A DNA stretch of 60,245 nt from an uncultured Nitrospina sp. (GTDB taxonomy: Bacteria; Nitrospinota; Nitrospinia; Nitrospinales; VA-1): positions 1 to 60,245 of the forward strand of contig CAJWQP010000006.1 of assembly GCA_913045445.1 (NCBI GenBank). The letters run 5' to 3'. Made by a program: the position numbers and the translations under genes. The notes below the pieces were generated by a model, which worked only from the letters and a program-made list of their open reading frames with translations, made no database searches and was not told the DNA's origin. Below are positions 1 to 8,490 of this stretch, piece by piece. Positions within the stretch are counted from its first letter, which is position 1, and each line of letters starts with the position of its first letter.

Positions 1-19
1 CTTTTTTCTTGGTTGCCAT
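1..19 (-). CDS. 5' end of an unknown leftward gene (partial)
   Basis: Read on the minus strand, an ATG at 17-19 follows the strong Shine-Dalgarno sequence AAGGAG at a 6-nt gap, and the codons give M-A-T-K-K-K before the window ends. The ribosome site and the basic start suggest a real gene running off the left edge. Six codons are too few to name a product. Confidence 0.45.
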
Positions 20-330
20 CAAGATCTCCTTTTAACAATATCGGGATTTCGTTTCAGCGCCCCAACATTGTTCAAATATTTTATTCCATACGTGTTTAAA
101 GTCAAGGAAATATTGGTCAAAATGCAATGTGGAACTCGCAGGCCGTCTTTGATGTTTCTGTGACGTATAGGTTTTATTCATATGTGGTTGCGCAAACCCT
201 TGCCAGAAGCACTTCATCGGGGTATGCTGGTTTGTGTTATGAATTTTAAGTTAGTTTTTTTTGGAGAAAAAAATGAATAATTTTTTTGTATAAATTCATA
301 TTTTAGAAATAATTTTAATGGCCCAAGGTT
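20..330. other. divergent intergenic region
   Basis: This AT-rich stretch of about 310 bases lies between the leftward gene at the edge and rightward pgeF, so it should carry both promoters. I see no convincing coding frame: the 61-aa minus-strand ORF here has no ribosome site and no family resemblance. I could not pick a clear -35/-10 pair. Confidence 0.4.
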
Positions 331-1107
331 ATGATTGCATCATTTTTTGTTAAGTCGCTCCAAAACCAGCCTTCACTGGTTCATGGGACAAGTCCGAGAT
401 TTTACGAAATTGAGAAAGGGGAAAGGGAGTCTTTCTGTCCACCAGAAAATGATAACAGTGGATTATTTCGCGAACATCAAAAACTATTTTTACAGTCATT
501 AGGGATCGAAAAAGAAAATTTGTTTCGTGTTAAGCAGGTTCATGGCAATCGCGTTTATGTTTTGAAGGACTCCAAAGTTTTTGCTGATGAAGTGAGTCAT
601 CAGGAAGCAGATGCCATTGTGACTCACCTTCCGGATTGTCCGGTAATGATTTTAACTGCGGACTGCGTTCCTATCATTATTTATGATCCTGTAAAACACG
701 TGGTCGGCGTGGTCCATGCCGGGCGTGTGGGCACTCTAAAACGTATATTTTCCAATGCGATAGAGACTTTTTCGCGGGAGTATGGTTCCCGTCCTAGCGA
801 TATGGTGGTGAGCATGGGGCCTGCCATAGGGGGGTGTTGTTATGAGGTGGATGAACAGTGCGCCCTGCCTTTTATAGAGCGAAGCTCTGTTAACTCCAGG
901 TTTGTCAGGAAGGCGCGAGCTGGAAAGTTCTTTATCGATTTGCCTGAGGCTAATCGTCTGGAAGGGAGTGAGGCGGGAATATTAAAGGAAAATATCTACA
1001 CCGATGGACCATGCACCTCTTGCGAAAATCATCGATGGTATTCCTATCGTAAAGAAGGAAAGACGGGCAGGTTGATGACGCTGGCCATGCTCCGACAGAG
1101 AAAGTAG
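331..1107 (+). CDS. pgeF: PgeF/YfiH family peptidoglycan editing factor
   Basis: This is a 258-aa protein of the laccase-domain (DUF152, YfiH) family. Members are now understood to act as purine-nucleoside-active enzymes or to remove mis-incorporated amino acids from peptidoglycan precursors. The metal ligand triad is visible: His71 in KQVHGN, Cys112 in TADCVP and His129 in VVHAG. The later motifs GPAIGGCCYEVD and SYRKEGKTGR also fit, and length is normal. The usual HAGWRG loop reads HAGRVG here, a local oddity beside a ligand. The ATG at 331 has AAGG close upstream (short spacing). The next gene starts about 107 bases downstream on the same strand. The family call is firm; the exact substrate cannot be read from sequence. 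Confidence 0.9.
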   Translation: MIASFFVKSLQNQPSLVHGTSPRFYEIEKGERESFCPPENDNSGLFREHQKLFLQSLGIEKENLFRVKQVHGNRVYVLKDSKVFADEVSHQEADAIVTHLPDCPVMILTADCVPIIIYDPVKHVVGVVHAGRVGTLKRIFSNAIETFSREYGSRPSDMVVSMGPAIGGCCYEVDEQCALPFIERSSVNSRFVRKARAGKFFIDLPEANRLEGSEAGILKENIYTDGPCTSCENHRWYSYRKEGKTGRLMTLAMLRQRK

Positions 1108-1214
1108 ATTCTCATTATCAGCGCAGGTTTCGTGCTTGCCCTTGGTTGAAAGCTCCTATATCCTTCCCGATATCATTATTTCCTCGGCAAAAACTATTTT
1201 AAGGCAAACCAAGT

Positions 1215-3011
1215 ATGAAAAATGTAACCGATTCTTCAAGTGAACTACCTGATGGTGTGTTGCCGTTTCCGGTCGAATGGATTCGTGAGCATCCAGATAA
1301 GGTGGAAGATGTTTTGTCAAAACTATCCGTTGAGGACCAGATTCGGTATGCAATGAGGTTGCGTGGACCGCAAATGCAGGATTTTATCAATCTTTCGCCT
1401 CGGGCCGAGAATCTGATCAGGGGATTGCCGCCCGAAGAGTTGTACCAAATGATCAAGGAAACGGGATTGGAGGAATCGCTTCCCGTGCTTGCGGTGATGT
1501 CTCAAAACCAGTTGCAATATAGTTTTGACCTCGAATGGTGGCAAAGGGATCGTTTTGTTCCCGAGCGTGCACTGGAATGGCTGGGGCTTTTGGACAAATG
1601 TGATGATTCTCGCATTATCGAATGGTTTCAGATGGAGGATTTTGATCAAAAGGTGGTTTTGTTTCAATCGCTCATGAAGGTGTGTAAGGATGATGAAATG
1701 ACCGATTCCTATGCAGGTGTGGAGGGTATGCCTCACCTGAGTCTGGATGGTGTTTACGATATTTATTTTAAAACTGAAGAGCATGCGGCTATAAAAAGAT
1801 TAATCGCTCTTTTGCGATCGGAAGACCAGGGTCTTTGTGAATCTCTTCTTGAGGCGGTCATCTGGTATCCGGTGACACAGACGGTTGAGAAGGCCTATCG
1901 CTGGCGTCTCACTCGAACCGCTGAGCGAGGAATACCCGACTTTGAAGAGGCTGTGGGAGTTTATAGTCGCCTGAGTCCAGAAGCATTAAAGATGTCCGTC
2001 CCCGAGCTGGAAGATTTCTCCTATCCGCAGGAATTTAATATCGCCCCGACTTATCCGCTTTCTTTGACCGGATCGGTCCCGTTTTTTAAAGACGTTATTT
2101 TGCTATTGGATAATCCTGAACGTATCAACACCATTTGTTGGGAACTTGTCTATCTGGCAAATAAAATTATGGTGGCCGATCAGATGGATCCTTCAAATCT
2201 GGAAATGAGGGAAGAATCCTTAAAGAAAGTATTGGGCTATGTGAATATAGGGTTGGAGCTGGGCGCTTCCAGTGATCCTGGAAAGGGAGGCAAACTGCTT
2301 GACCGTACACAGGTTCAGGCTTTATTTCAGGTTGGGTATCAACAGTTGATGAGTTTGAAGTGGAAGGCAGGAAGTTTTCTCAAGGAAAACGGGAGTTTTC
2401 TTCAATGGATATTTACTGAATTTCATAAGGATCAACTGGCCGCTCTGGTGGATCGTTTTCCAAAGATAGCCGAGGTGGATGGTGATAAAGAATCGTTAAA
2501 CTGGAGGCATTTTGCATCTGTTGAAGAGGTGCGAAAAGCCGAATCACTTCTTGGGCGATGGATGTTTTACCTCAGGTTTGCGCGCAAGGGTCTTAACCTG
2601 AATAATGAACTTATTAAGCAGTACATGGAAGCATGTGAAGTTCCGGAAAAGGACGAAGAGGTGGATTTGGTCGTGTGGACAATGATGGCGTTCGCGCGTT
2701 TTGTCCTTTTTAAGAAAATTTCTTGTGAGCCGTTACCTGATTTGGCCGCGAGAAGTTTTCTTAAAATCGTGTTCTTGCCGGGGATTTACCAGGACGAGGT
2801 CAGGCAACGTGACGATGCTCTGGTGGAGTCTTTTCATCAGGAACTCCTGAAGCTTCCTTTGGCCTGGGTCGAGTCGGATAGAAAATTCCTGTCTGAACTA
2901 TTGAATGAGTGTGTCTTACGGCTCCAGGGACAATTCGGTCGCCTCAATCCCAAAGCTGGGATTGACTGGCGGTTCACCCATGGCCTGTGTATTGCCAGGG
3001 AGAATGTTTGA
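1215..3011 (+). CDS. DUF6178-like conserved protein
   Basis: A 598-aa soluble protein with no signal peptide or membrane segment. The first 250 residues show a pattern I associate with DUF6178 proteins of delta-proteobacteria and relatives: repeated R..L..LP..EL..MIKE, a Q..Y..DLEWW segment, a WL..LD stretch and acidic helical pairs. It appears all-helical throughout, with many Asp/Glu/Leu, and lacks any catalytic motif I can recognise. The ATG at 1215 follows a weak site (AAGGCAAACCAAGT). It lies between pgeF and a small ORF, both on the same strand. Function is unknown; the family assignment is from memory of sequence style and would need a profile search. Confidence 0.65.
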   Translation: MKNVTDSSSELPDGVLPFPVEWIREHPDKVEDVLSKLSVEDQIRYAMRLRGPQMQDFINLSPRAENLIRGLPPEELYQMIKETGLEESLPVLAVMSQNQLQYSFDLEWWQRDRFVPERALEWLGLLDKCDDSRIIEWFQMEDFDQKVVLFQSLMKVCKDDEMTDSYAGVEGMPHLSLDGVYDIYFKTEEHAAIKRLIALLRSEDQGLCESLLEAVIWYPVTQTVEKAYRWRLTRTAERGIPDFEEAVGVYSRLSPEALKMSVPELEDFSYPQEFNIAPTYPLSLTGSVPFFKDVILLLDNPERINTICWELVYLANKIMVADQMDPSNLEMREESLKKVLGYVNIGLELGASSDPGKGGKLLDRTQVQALFQVGYQQLMSLKWKAGSFLKENGSFLQWIFTEFHKDQLAALVDRFPKIAEVDGDKESLNWRHFASVEEVRKAESLLGRWMFYLRFARKGLNLNNELIKQYMEACEVPEKDEEVDLVVWTMMAFARFVLFKKISCEPLPDLAARSFLKIVFLPGIYQDEVRQRDDALVESFHQELLKLPLAWVESDRKFLSELLNECVLRLQGQFGRLNPKAGIDWRFTHGLCIARENV

Positions 3012-3148
3012 TAGACGAGGCGCTGTTCAGGTAGAGTTTTGCCCCGATGTTGAATTTTTATTTTACAAAACCGGAAAAAGGTGCAATAGTTCGCTCTTCA
3101 ATCCTGTGTTTTATGCACGTTTCTCATATTTCAGAGGGCAGTTGTACA

Positions 3149-3310
3149 ATGGAAGAAAATCAAGATAACCAAAAGGCTCACGAGACACCAAGTAAGGAAG
3201 ACCCGGGGTTGTTTGAGTCGATAGGTTCTTTTCCTGTGTGGATGCTCAAGATAATCGATATCGTCACCCCTGATTTTCTGATTAAGAAAGTCCCGCCCCC
3301 AAAAAAATAA
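3149..3310 (+). CDS. small 53-aa hypothetical protein
   Basis: The track ORF begins at 3047, but the better start is the ATG at 3149, preceded by GAGGG at a suitable distance. The 53-aa product begins MEENQD, has a polar acidic first half, then an amphipathic stretch SFPVWMLKIIDIVTPDF and a C-terminal KVPPPKK. It ends 18 bases before purH and probably shares its transcript. I do not recognise it. The hydrophobic patch is too short and broken for a clear membrane helix; peripheral membrane or partner binding is possible but unproven. Confidence 0.5.
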   Translation: MEENQDNQKAHETPSKEDPGLFESIGSFPVWMLKIIDIVTPDFLIKKVPPPKK

Positions 3311-3328
3311 ACTATAAATTTTCAATTG

Positions 3329-4885
3329 ATGGCATCTGTAAAGAGAGCATTGATCAGTGTTTCGGATAAAACTGGTGTGGTGGAGTTTGCGCAAAAACTC
3401 CATGCGCTTGGCGTAGAAATCCTGTCTACAGGTGGAACCGCCAACCTGTTAACTCAGAATGGAGTTTCCGTAACTCAGGTTTCCGACTATACCGGGTTTC
3501 CGGAAATGATGGATGGTCGTATTAAAACCCTGCACCCAAAAGTACATGGTGGCATTTTAGGAAGGCGTGATACCGAGAGCCACATGCAGTCCATGAATGA
3601 GCATGGTATTCAACCCATCGATCTGGTGGCGATTAATCTGTATCCGTTCGAAAAAACCATTGCCGGTGAAAATTGTGTGTTAGCCGATGCTATCGAAAAT
3701 ATAGATATTGGCGGACCAGCCATGATCCGTTCGGCGGCAAAAAACTTCAATGATGTTTCTGTGGTGGTGAATTCGAGAGACTATCCTGTCGTTTTGAAGG
3801 AAATGGAGGAAAATGGCGGTTCTGTTAGCAAAAAAACCTGCATGCGCTTGAGCCGCGACGCGTACGCGCACACGGCTCGATACGATTCGTTGATAGCCAG
3901 GTATTTATCGAGTCAGTTGGAAGATGGGGAAGAATTCCTCCCTTTATTTCAGCTACCCTTTGAAAAAATTCAGGTATTGCGTTATGGGGAGAATCCTCAT
4001 CAGTCTGCCGCTTTTTATCGTGATCCTGACGCGGGACCGCAGGATGTTGTATCAACCATTCAAATTCAAGGGAAAGAGCTTTCCTTTAATAATATTATCG
4101 ATCTGGAGGCGGCCTGGCAGTTGGCGACAGACTTCGAAGCGGGTTCGGCGGTTGTTATCAAGCACACCAATCCAAGTGGTGTCGCCGTGGGCAACAATCA
4201 GTTGGAAACGTTTATCAAGGCACGCGAGACAGATCCAGTTTCTGCGTTTGGAGGGATCATAGGGTTCAATCGTAAGGTGAGCGCGGATACAGCGGAAGAA
4301 ATTTTGAAAAATTTCGTAGAAGCGGTGATAGCTCCCGATTATGAAGATGAAGCGTTGAAGTTGTTCGCTGGAAAAAAGAATATTCGTGTTATGAAAATGC
4401 CTGTGGAATCTTCTGTTGCGGGACAACGAATTTTTGATTTGAAGCGGGTGAGTGGCGGACTTTTGGTTCAGGACAAAGATATCATTTCGCATGACCCCTC
4501 CACATTAAAGGTAGTCACCAGGAAACAGCCCGATGCTAAGCAAATGGAAGATCTCTTGTTTGCCTGGGTGGTGGCAAAACACGTCAAGTCTAACGCAATT
4601 GTTTATGCTCGCAATGGGGAGGCGCTGGGTATTGGCGCGGGGCAGATGAGCCGGGTCGATTCGGCTCGGCTGGCAATCGAAAAAGCACGTCAGCCTTTGG
4701 AAGGATGTGTCATGGCTTCCGATGCATTTTTCCCGTTTCGTGATTCAGTAGATGCGGCGGCCAAAAGCGGAGTTTCGGCAATCATCCAGCCGGGTGGTTC
4801 AATAAGGGATGAAGAAGTAATTCAGGCCGCTGATGAAAACGGTATTTCAATGGTTTTCACTTCAATCAGACACTTCAAACACTAA
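3329..4885 (+). CDS. purH: bifunctional AICAR formyltransferase / IMP cyclohydrolase
   Basis: PurH carries out the last two steps of IMP synthesis: formyl transfer to AICAR from 10-formyl-THF, then ring closure. The 518-aa product has the N-terminal MGS-like cyclohydrolase domain ([33 protein letters not shown]). The C-terminal transformylase domain shows [10 protein letters not shown], the catalytic KHTNPSGVA, and a [11 protein letters not shown]...QPGGSIRD tail. Length is normal. The track starts at an in-frame TTG (3326); the ATG directly after it matches the family N terminus better. No strong Shine-Dalgarno sequence is visible. It sits about 13 kb from purSQLF, so the pathway is split over at least two transcripts. 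Confidence 0.97.
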   Translation: MASVKRALISVSDKTGVVEFAQKLHALGVEILSTGGTANLLTQNGVSVTQVSDYTGFPEMMDGRIKTLHPKVHGGILGRRDTESHMQSMNEHGIQPIDLVAINLYPFEKTIAGENCVLADAIENIDIGGPAMIRSAAKNFNDVSVVVNSRDYPVVLKEMEENGGSVSKKTCMRLSRDAYAHTARYDSLIARYLSSQLEDGEEFLPLFQLPFEKIQVLRYGENPHQSAAFYRDPDAGPQDVVSTIQIQGKELSFNNIIDLEAAWQLATDFEAGSAVVIKHTNPSGVAVGNNQLETFIKARETDPVSAFGGIIGFNRKVSADTAEEILKNFVEAVIAPDYEDEALKLFAGKKNIRVMKMPVESSVAGQRIFDLKRVSGGLLVQDKDIISHDPSTLKVVTRKQPDAKQMEDLLFAWVVAKHVKSNAIVYARNGEALGIGAGQMSRVDSARLAIEKARQPLEGCVMASDAFFPFRDSVDAAAKSGVSAIIQPGGSIRDEEVIQAADENGISMVFTSIRHFKH

Positions 4886-4912
4886 CACCTCTTTGATATT
4901 TTTGGTCGATAG

Positions 4913-5158
4913 TTTCAGATATTTGTTGCCATTTTAATCCGACCTAAAAAAGCATCTTGGTCGATTCCTGAATATTGCCTGAGTCTGGTCCCTGCCACCC
5001 ATGACAACGAAATTGTTCTGGGCGCTGTGCGGCGTTTGAAGGGGGAGTTGAATTACTATTACTACCTAAGGATGTTTGAGGAGATTGGGGTTCCCAAGGA
5101 AGACCTTGAGTTCAATCAGCAGTTGAAGGGATTGTCCATGTGTTTTACGGATTCCTGA
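4913..5158 (+). pseudogene. start-less coding remnant after purH
   Basis: After the in-frame TAG at 4910-4912, this frame stays open for 81 codons to TGA at 5156, without any ATG near its beginning. The translation looks coding rather than random: KKASWSIPEYCLSLVPATHD, then a segment with ELNYYYYLRMFEEIGVPKED, ending LSMCFTDS. The first GTG or TTG is about halfway in. It may be the 3' remainder of a gene whose 5' end was lost when it came to lie behind purH, or a short protein using a rare start. I do not recognise the family. It is absent from the ORF track. Confidence 0.35.
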
Positions 5159-5209
5159 TTTACTCTTCGCTAATTTCCGCTGGCTGGATTTATTAATTAC
5201 AATTTCCCG

Positions 5210-5686
5210 TTATTGTTTCATTTTTACAGAGGATTCTTCAAGCTTTACAGTCAGCGCTGTAATGGCTGTAGCGAGTTGTTTGATCTCATTGTTGGATTTG
5301 AATTCCGGGAGTGGTTCTGTCTGCCCTTCTTTATCCGCAAAATTGACCAGCTTGTTCAACGGACGGATGACCATATTGATCGTATAAATACCGCCAATAA
5401 TGGAAACGATCGAACCCAAGATGGCCAGTCCTAACATTTCACTTTGCCACTGTTCCACACTGCGAGTGACCCTGCCTTTTAGCAGGTTGACTTGTTCCGT
5501 CGTCATAGACTCTACGTTTATGGTATCAACGATGCGGCTAACTTGACCGAGTTGGATGTGCAGAAAAAATGCCATATAACCCAGACAGGATATGGTGACT
5601 ATGTGCCCCGTCATGAGCAGGTTGACAATACTTTTTTTTTCTCCGGGGAGTTCTTCTCTGAAAATAGAATTTTTTTTCTTACTCAT
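5210..5686 (-). CDS. two-helix membrane protein with HAMP domain
   Basis: The 158-aa product has a short cytoplasmic N terminus, a first membrane helix at about 25-45 (VTISCLGYMAFFLHIQLGQ), a periplasmic loop of about 45 residues, a second helix at about 85-107 (GLAILGSIVSIIGGIYTI), and then a HAMP segment beginning with the typical IRPLNKLVNFAD. It stops right after HAMP with no methyl-accepting, kinase or cyclase output domain, so it resembles a truncated transducer or stand-alone HAMP protein. Its start overlaps the stop of the upstream M48 protease gene by 8 bases, which implies translational coupling. It may transmit an envelope signal linked to that protease; this is inferred from context only. 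Confidence 0.75.
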   Translation of the reverse strand: MSKKKNSIFREELPGEKKSIVNLLMTGHIVTISCLGYMAFFLHIQLGQVSRIVDTINVESMTTEQVNLLKGRVTRSVEQWQSEMLGLAILGSIVSIIGGIYTINMVIRPLNKLVNFADKEGQTEPLPEFKSNNEIKQLATAITALTVKLEESSVKMKQ

Positions 5687-6716
5687 AGTTTACCTTTAAT
5701 GTAATGGCTGTTTTATATCTTTTCACGAGTACAGGGTAGAGGACTGCTGACTTGTAGCGGTTCATTTGTTTCGCAAGTATTTTATACCGTTCTATCGGGC
5801 TTGGATGTGTGGTCAGGAACAGTGACCCGCTATGGGAAGCAGTATTTTTGGCGAGGATTCGGATGAAGTCTCTGAGTCCACCAGGGAAATAACCCATGCG
5901 ATAAGCGAACTCGGTTCCGTATTTATCGGCCTCAAATTCAAGATTTTTATCCAGGCCTCGGGTGAATAAAACTTCTGATACTTCGTCAATAATTTTGTCA
6001 AATAAGCCGGGGTCTTTATCCATAACGGTCATGGTGAGCGAACTCAGGCCTTTCATAGTCTGGCTACTCTCCAATGTTTGCAAGGCGTGCTTATTGCTTA
6101 TGTGTGCTATTTCGTGACCCAGAACTCCTGCCAGTTGTGCCTCATTTTGAATGAGGCTCAGGAGTCCGATGCTTACAAAAACGTAACCCCCCGGCGCCGC
6201 GAACGCGTTAGGTGTGTCCGTGTTGAGAATGCCAAAATGGTATTCTATGTCAGGCCTGTTTGAAACATCGGCCAGCCCTCGCCCGACCAGGGTGAGGTAA
6301 CGTTGTAAATGTTCATTTTGATATGGCCCGCCAAATCGATTGAAAGCTTCTACCGCCAAGGCTCCGCCTATGGTTTTTTCTTCCTTAGGTCCTATGGGTT
6401 GCAGGGCTTTGAGGGTGTTGACGCTTTGTTTAAGAATTTTGGAGGTCTTTTTGTCGAACAGGCCGAGTGAATCACCGAGTCCGATCAAACCCCCTCCGCC
6501 TTGTTCGTTAGCAGGTTGTGTCGGCTCCCGCTGTGCGGGTTCCTGTTGTGCGGGTTCAGGAGTCGGTTCTGGTTGTTTTTTTTCTGGTGGGCGGGTTGAG
6601 CGTTCCAGGTCCTTTACGAAGTCGCCCAAGTCAAAAGAGTATGACGTTTGACTCCAGCCAAAACTCAGTACCGAAAGTAAAATGAGCACCGCAGTTGCTT
6701 TAAGTTTTTTGTTCAT
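5679..6716 (-). CDS. periplasmic M48-family zinc metalloprotease
   Basis: A 345-aa secreted Zn protease. It starts with a signal peptide (about 1-28, ending near TSYSF). A Pro/Glu/Gln-rich linker follows at about 42-70. The M48 catalytic domain holds HEIAH at 201-205 and the third ligand Glu262 in EFEADKYG. Upstream, PNAFAAPGGYVFV is also characteristic. It resembles BepA/YcaL/LoiP-type outer-membrane quality-control proteases but lacks the C-terminal TPR domain of BepA, so it is closer in layout to the short LoiP/YcaL group. There is no lipobox Cys. It is flanked by an SH3-domain secreted protein upstream (58 bases) and a HAMP protein downstream (8-base overlap), forming a likely three-gene envelope operon. 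Confidence 0.9.
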   Translation of the reverse strand: MNKKLKATAVLILLSVLSFGWSQTSYSFDLGDFVKDLERSTRPPEKKQPEPTPEPAQQEPAQREPTQPANEQGGGGLIGLGDSLGLFDKKTSKILKQSVNTLKALQPIGPKEEKTIGGALAVEAFNRFGGPYQNEHLQRYLTLVGRGLADVSNRPDIEYHFGILNTDTPNAFAAPGGYVFVSIGLLSLIQNEAQLAGVLGHEIAHISNKHALQTLESSQTMKGLSSLTMTVMDKDPGLFDKIIDEVSEVLFTRGLDKNLEFEADKYGTEFAYRMGYFPGGLRDFIRILAKNTASHSGSLFLTTHPSPIERYKILAKQMNRYKSAVLYPVLVKRYKTAITLKVNYE

Positions 6717-6774
6717 TTGGATGTTCTCTGTCCGTCACTAAAAACCTTGACGGTGAATAAATTTATCATCCCGG

Positions 6775-7320
6775 TTATTGACCGTATTCTCCCAAGGCAC
6801 CTTCTTCAAGGAAACGGTCCAGTTCCTGATCGCTGACTTTGATTTTTTCCATTTGTTTCACACCGTCAATACTTTCTCTTGAGGTGCCTTTTTTACGAGC
6901 GTGTTTTTCGGCAGTGGGGCTCAGGCCTCTTATGCTGGACCCTGAGGCAGACTCCTTTGCGGCCATCCTTTGTTCTCCTCCCAGAGTATCAAGAAAATCT
7001 TCATCTTGAGATGATCCAGCAGGAGCCTTGGCAGTCAGCCGAAACTTGAATATCCAACCGGTCTTTCCGCCGGCAGAGACTTTAAAAAATTTCCTGGTTT
7101 TTTTTAATACTTTCACCGGGGTGCCTTTGCCCAGTATCTTGACCGTTCTGGATCGGGCAGATTGTTTCTCGGTCATTTTCGTTTTTGCCTTTTTCACATA
7201 CATCGTGGCTCCCCGGGCTGAGGCAGGGGACAGAAAATGACCAGCAACAAACAGGCAGACGAAAACCGAAATCAAAACGGCGGGAACGCTGAATGTGTTT
7301 GTTCTGTTATGAGAGGTCAT
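6775..7320 (-). CDS. secreted bacterial SH3-domain protein
   Basis: The 181-aa product has an N-terminal signal peptide (hydrophobic about 12-30, ending near ASARG). One bacterial SH3 domain follows at about 38-95: TMYVKKAKTKM, GKGTPVKVLKKTRKFFKVS, GKTGWIFKFRL. The rest is a low-complexity polar tail with an acidic helix near the end (VSDQELDRFLEEGALGEYG). Bacterial SH3 domains generally bind peptidoglycan or cell-wall peptides. It is the first gene of a leftward set with the M48 protease and HAMP protein. About 180 bases separate it from the amidase gene upstream, so the operon promoter should lie there. Confidence 0.8.
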   Translation of the reverse strand: MTSHNRTNTFSVPAVLISVFVCLFVAGHFLSPASARGATMYVKKAKTKMTEKQSARSRTVKILGKGTPVKVLKKTRKFFKVSAGGKTGWIFKFRLTAKAPAGSSQDEDFLDTLGGEQRMAAKESASGSSIRGLSPTAEKHARKKGTSRESIDGVKQMEKIKVSDQELDRFLEEGALGEYGQ

Positions 7321-7400
7321 GTCTAAAAGCTACCTTGTATAGTCAGACAGGTCAACCTCATTTTTAAATCGAGTATTGCGTAACCATAGATTCTTCGTCA

Positions 7401-7425
7401 CCTGTGCCGCACTAAGCGGTAAAGC
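7401..7425. repeat. short palindromic element, copy 1
   Basis: The sequence CCTGTGCCGC-ACTAA-GCGGTAAAGC contains the small hairpin CCGC/GCGG. A near-identical element is present at 15476-15500 (CCTGCGCCGC...GCGGTAAGC). Both are intergenic. Two copies suggest a dispersed REP-like element, but the window holds too few to be sure. Confidence 0.3.
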
Positions 7426-7503
7426 ATCCCACCTTTAAGATTTTTGACTGACGCAAAGGCCTCATTTTTTCAGGGATTGCAAAGACTGCGTGGGGCGAGG
7501 AAT

Positions 7504-8427
7504 TCAGCGGGGGAAAGTCGGGTGGTCTGTTTCATGAGCTAAAGCCCGGCGCAGGCGCGACCAGTTGAACGCCGAACCCGGATCATATTTGCTGGAGACG
7601 CCTTCGATTCCGCCCTTTTGAACATGGGCATGACCGAGAATCCCTTCAAAGGTTGAATAGTTTCTAATTCGGTTAAGTGGTGTGCGTTTCTTTTTGTTAT
7701 CGTAAGGGACTCGCAGACGAATTTTAGGCAACAGTTGGTTGAGGCCTATGCTAAGACGAATCAGCGCATTATATTGTTCATCGGTAAAGTCCCACATACG
7801 GACCATTTTACCGTTGATTCGTCGACTGAAGTAACCTCGTTGTCCATACCCCCTGGCGGCATAAGTTTTGAAGCCCGGAGTCCGCAAGTTTTTTTTCCAG
7901 CGGTCCGGGAGCAGTAGTTCCCAACGATCTTTTTTCAGCCGGTATTGGTCTGACGTGACCTTATGCCATTCTGATTCTGATTGCAGGGCTTCCCACGACA
8001 AGTTTGACATTTCCACATGGATCGCCCGTTCGTTTCCTTTCCGGTCATCGGCGGGTGCGGTGTTGGTTTTCCAGTACAGGTCACATGTTTGATAGAGGGT
8101 GCCGTCGAGGTCCAGATAAAAATGGCTTCCTTTGAAGGTACTCTCAGTCATGATCTGGTGGCAATGCTGTGAAGAGTAGCAGACATCGTAATGGATGATG
8201 AGTTGGTAGACACTGTTTTTCAATTCATCATAGGCTTTATCGGGGTCGGTAATGGAGTATTCGGTCGCAGGTTCCAGAGGTTTGTTGTTGAGTTTAGAGT
8301 TGTGCTGGGTGCAGGCCGAGCGGCCTCTTCGATTTGGACAGGCTAAACCGCCTGCGGCATTCCAGAGAACCACAGGGGTACCAATCTCAACTGTTTTTTC
8401 GCAGGCAACAATTTTCTGATTCATCAA
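7504..8427 (-). CDS. N-acetylmuramoyl-L-alanine amidase (Amidase_2 type)
   Basis: The 307-aa protein carries an Amidase_2/PGRP-like fold that cleaves the amide bond between MurNAc and the stem peptide, using zinc. Visible elements: the first Zn-ligand strand QLIIHYDVCYS near residue 77, the substrate-groove segment FYLDLDGTLYQTCDLYWKT, and the C-terminal GHAHVQKGG...KYDPGSAFNWSRLR, which matches the usual GH....DPG..F.W ending. An insertion of about 90 residues separates the two halves. No signal peptide or lipobox is visible, so either it is cytosolic (AmpD-like recycling) or exported by another route. The N-terminal 50 residues with several Cys are unusual. The start is one of two adjacent ATGs. 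It lies downstream of nadK. Confidence 0.8.
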   Translation of the reverse strand: MMNQKIVACEKTVEIGTPVVLWNAAGGLACPNRRGRSACTQHNSKLNNKPLEPATEYSITDPDKAYDELKNSVYQLIIHYDVCYSSQHCHQIMTESTFKGSHFYLDLDGTLYQTCDLYWKTNTAPADDRKGNERAIHVEMSNLSWEALQSESEWHKVTSDQYRLKKDRWELLLPDRWKKNLRTPGFKTYAARGYGQRGYFSRRINGKMVRMWDFTDEQYNALIRLSIGLNQLLPKIRLRVPYDNKKKRTPLNRIRNYSTFEGILGHAHVQKGGIEGVSSKYDPGSAFNWSRLRRALAHETDHPTFPR

Positions 8428-8490
8428 GGCGTACGCTCTATTTCCAATCCGTCACTTTGACCAGCGATTGTTGCAAAGTATTGAGATGGA

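Noticed and set aside
3200-3330. possible purine riboswitch before purH
   Set aside because: The space is occupied by a small ORF and only 18 bases separate it from purH; no PurR box or aptamer core was recognised.
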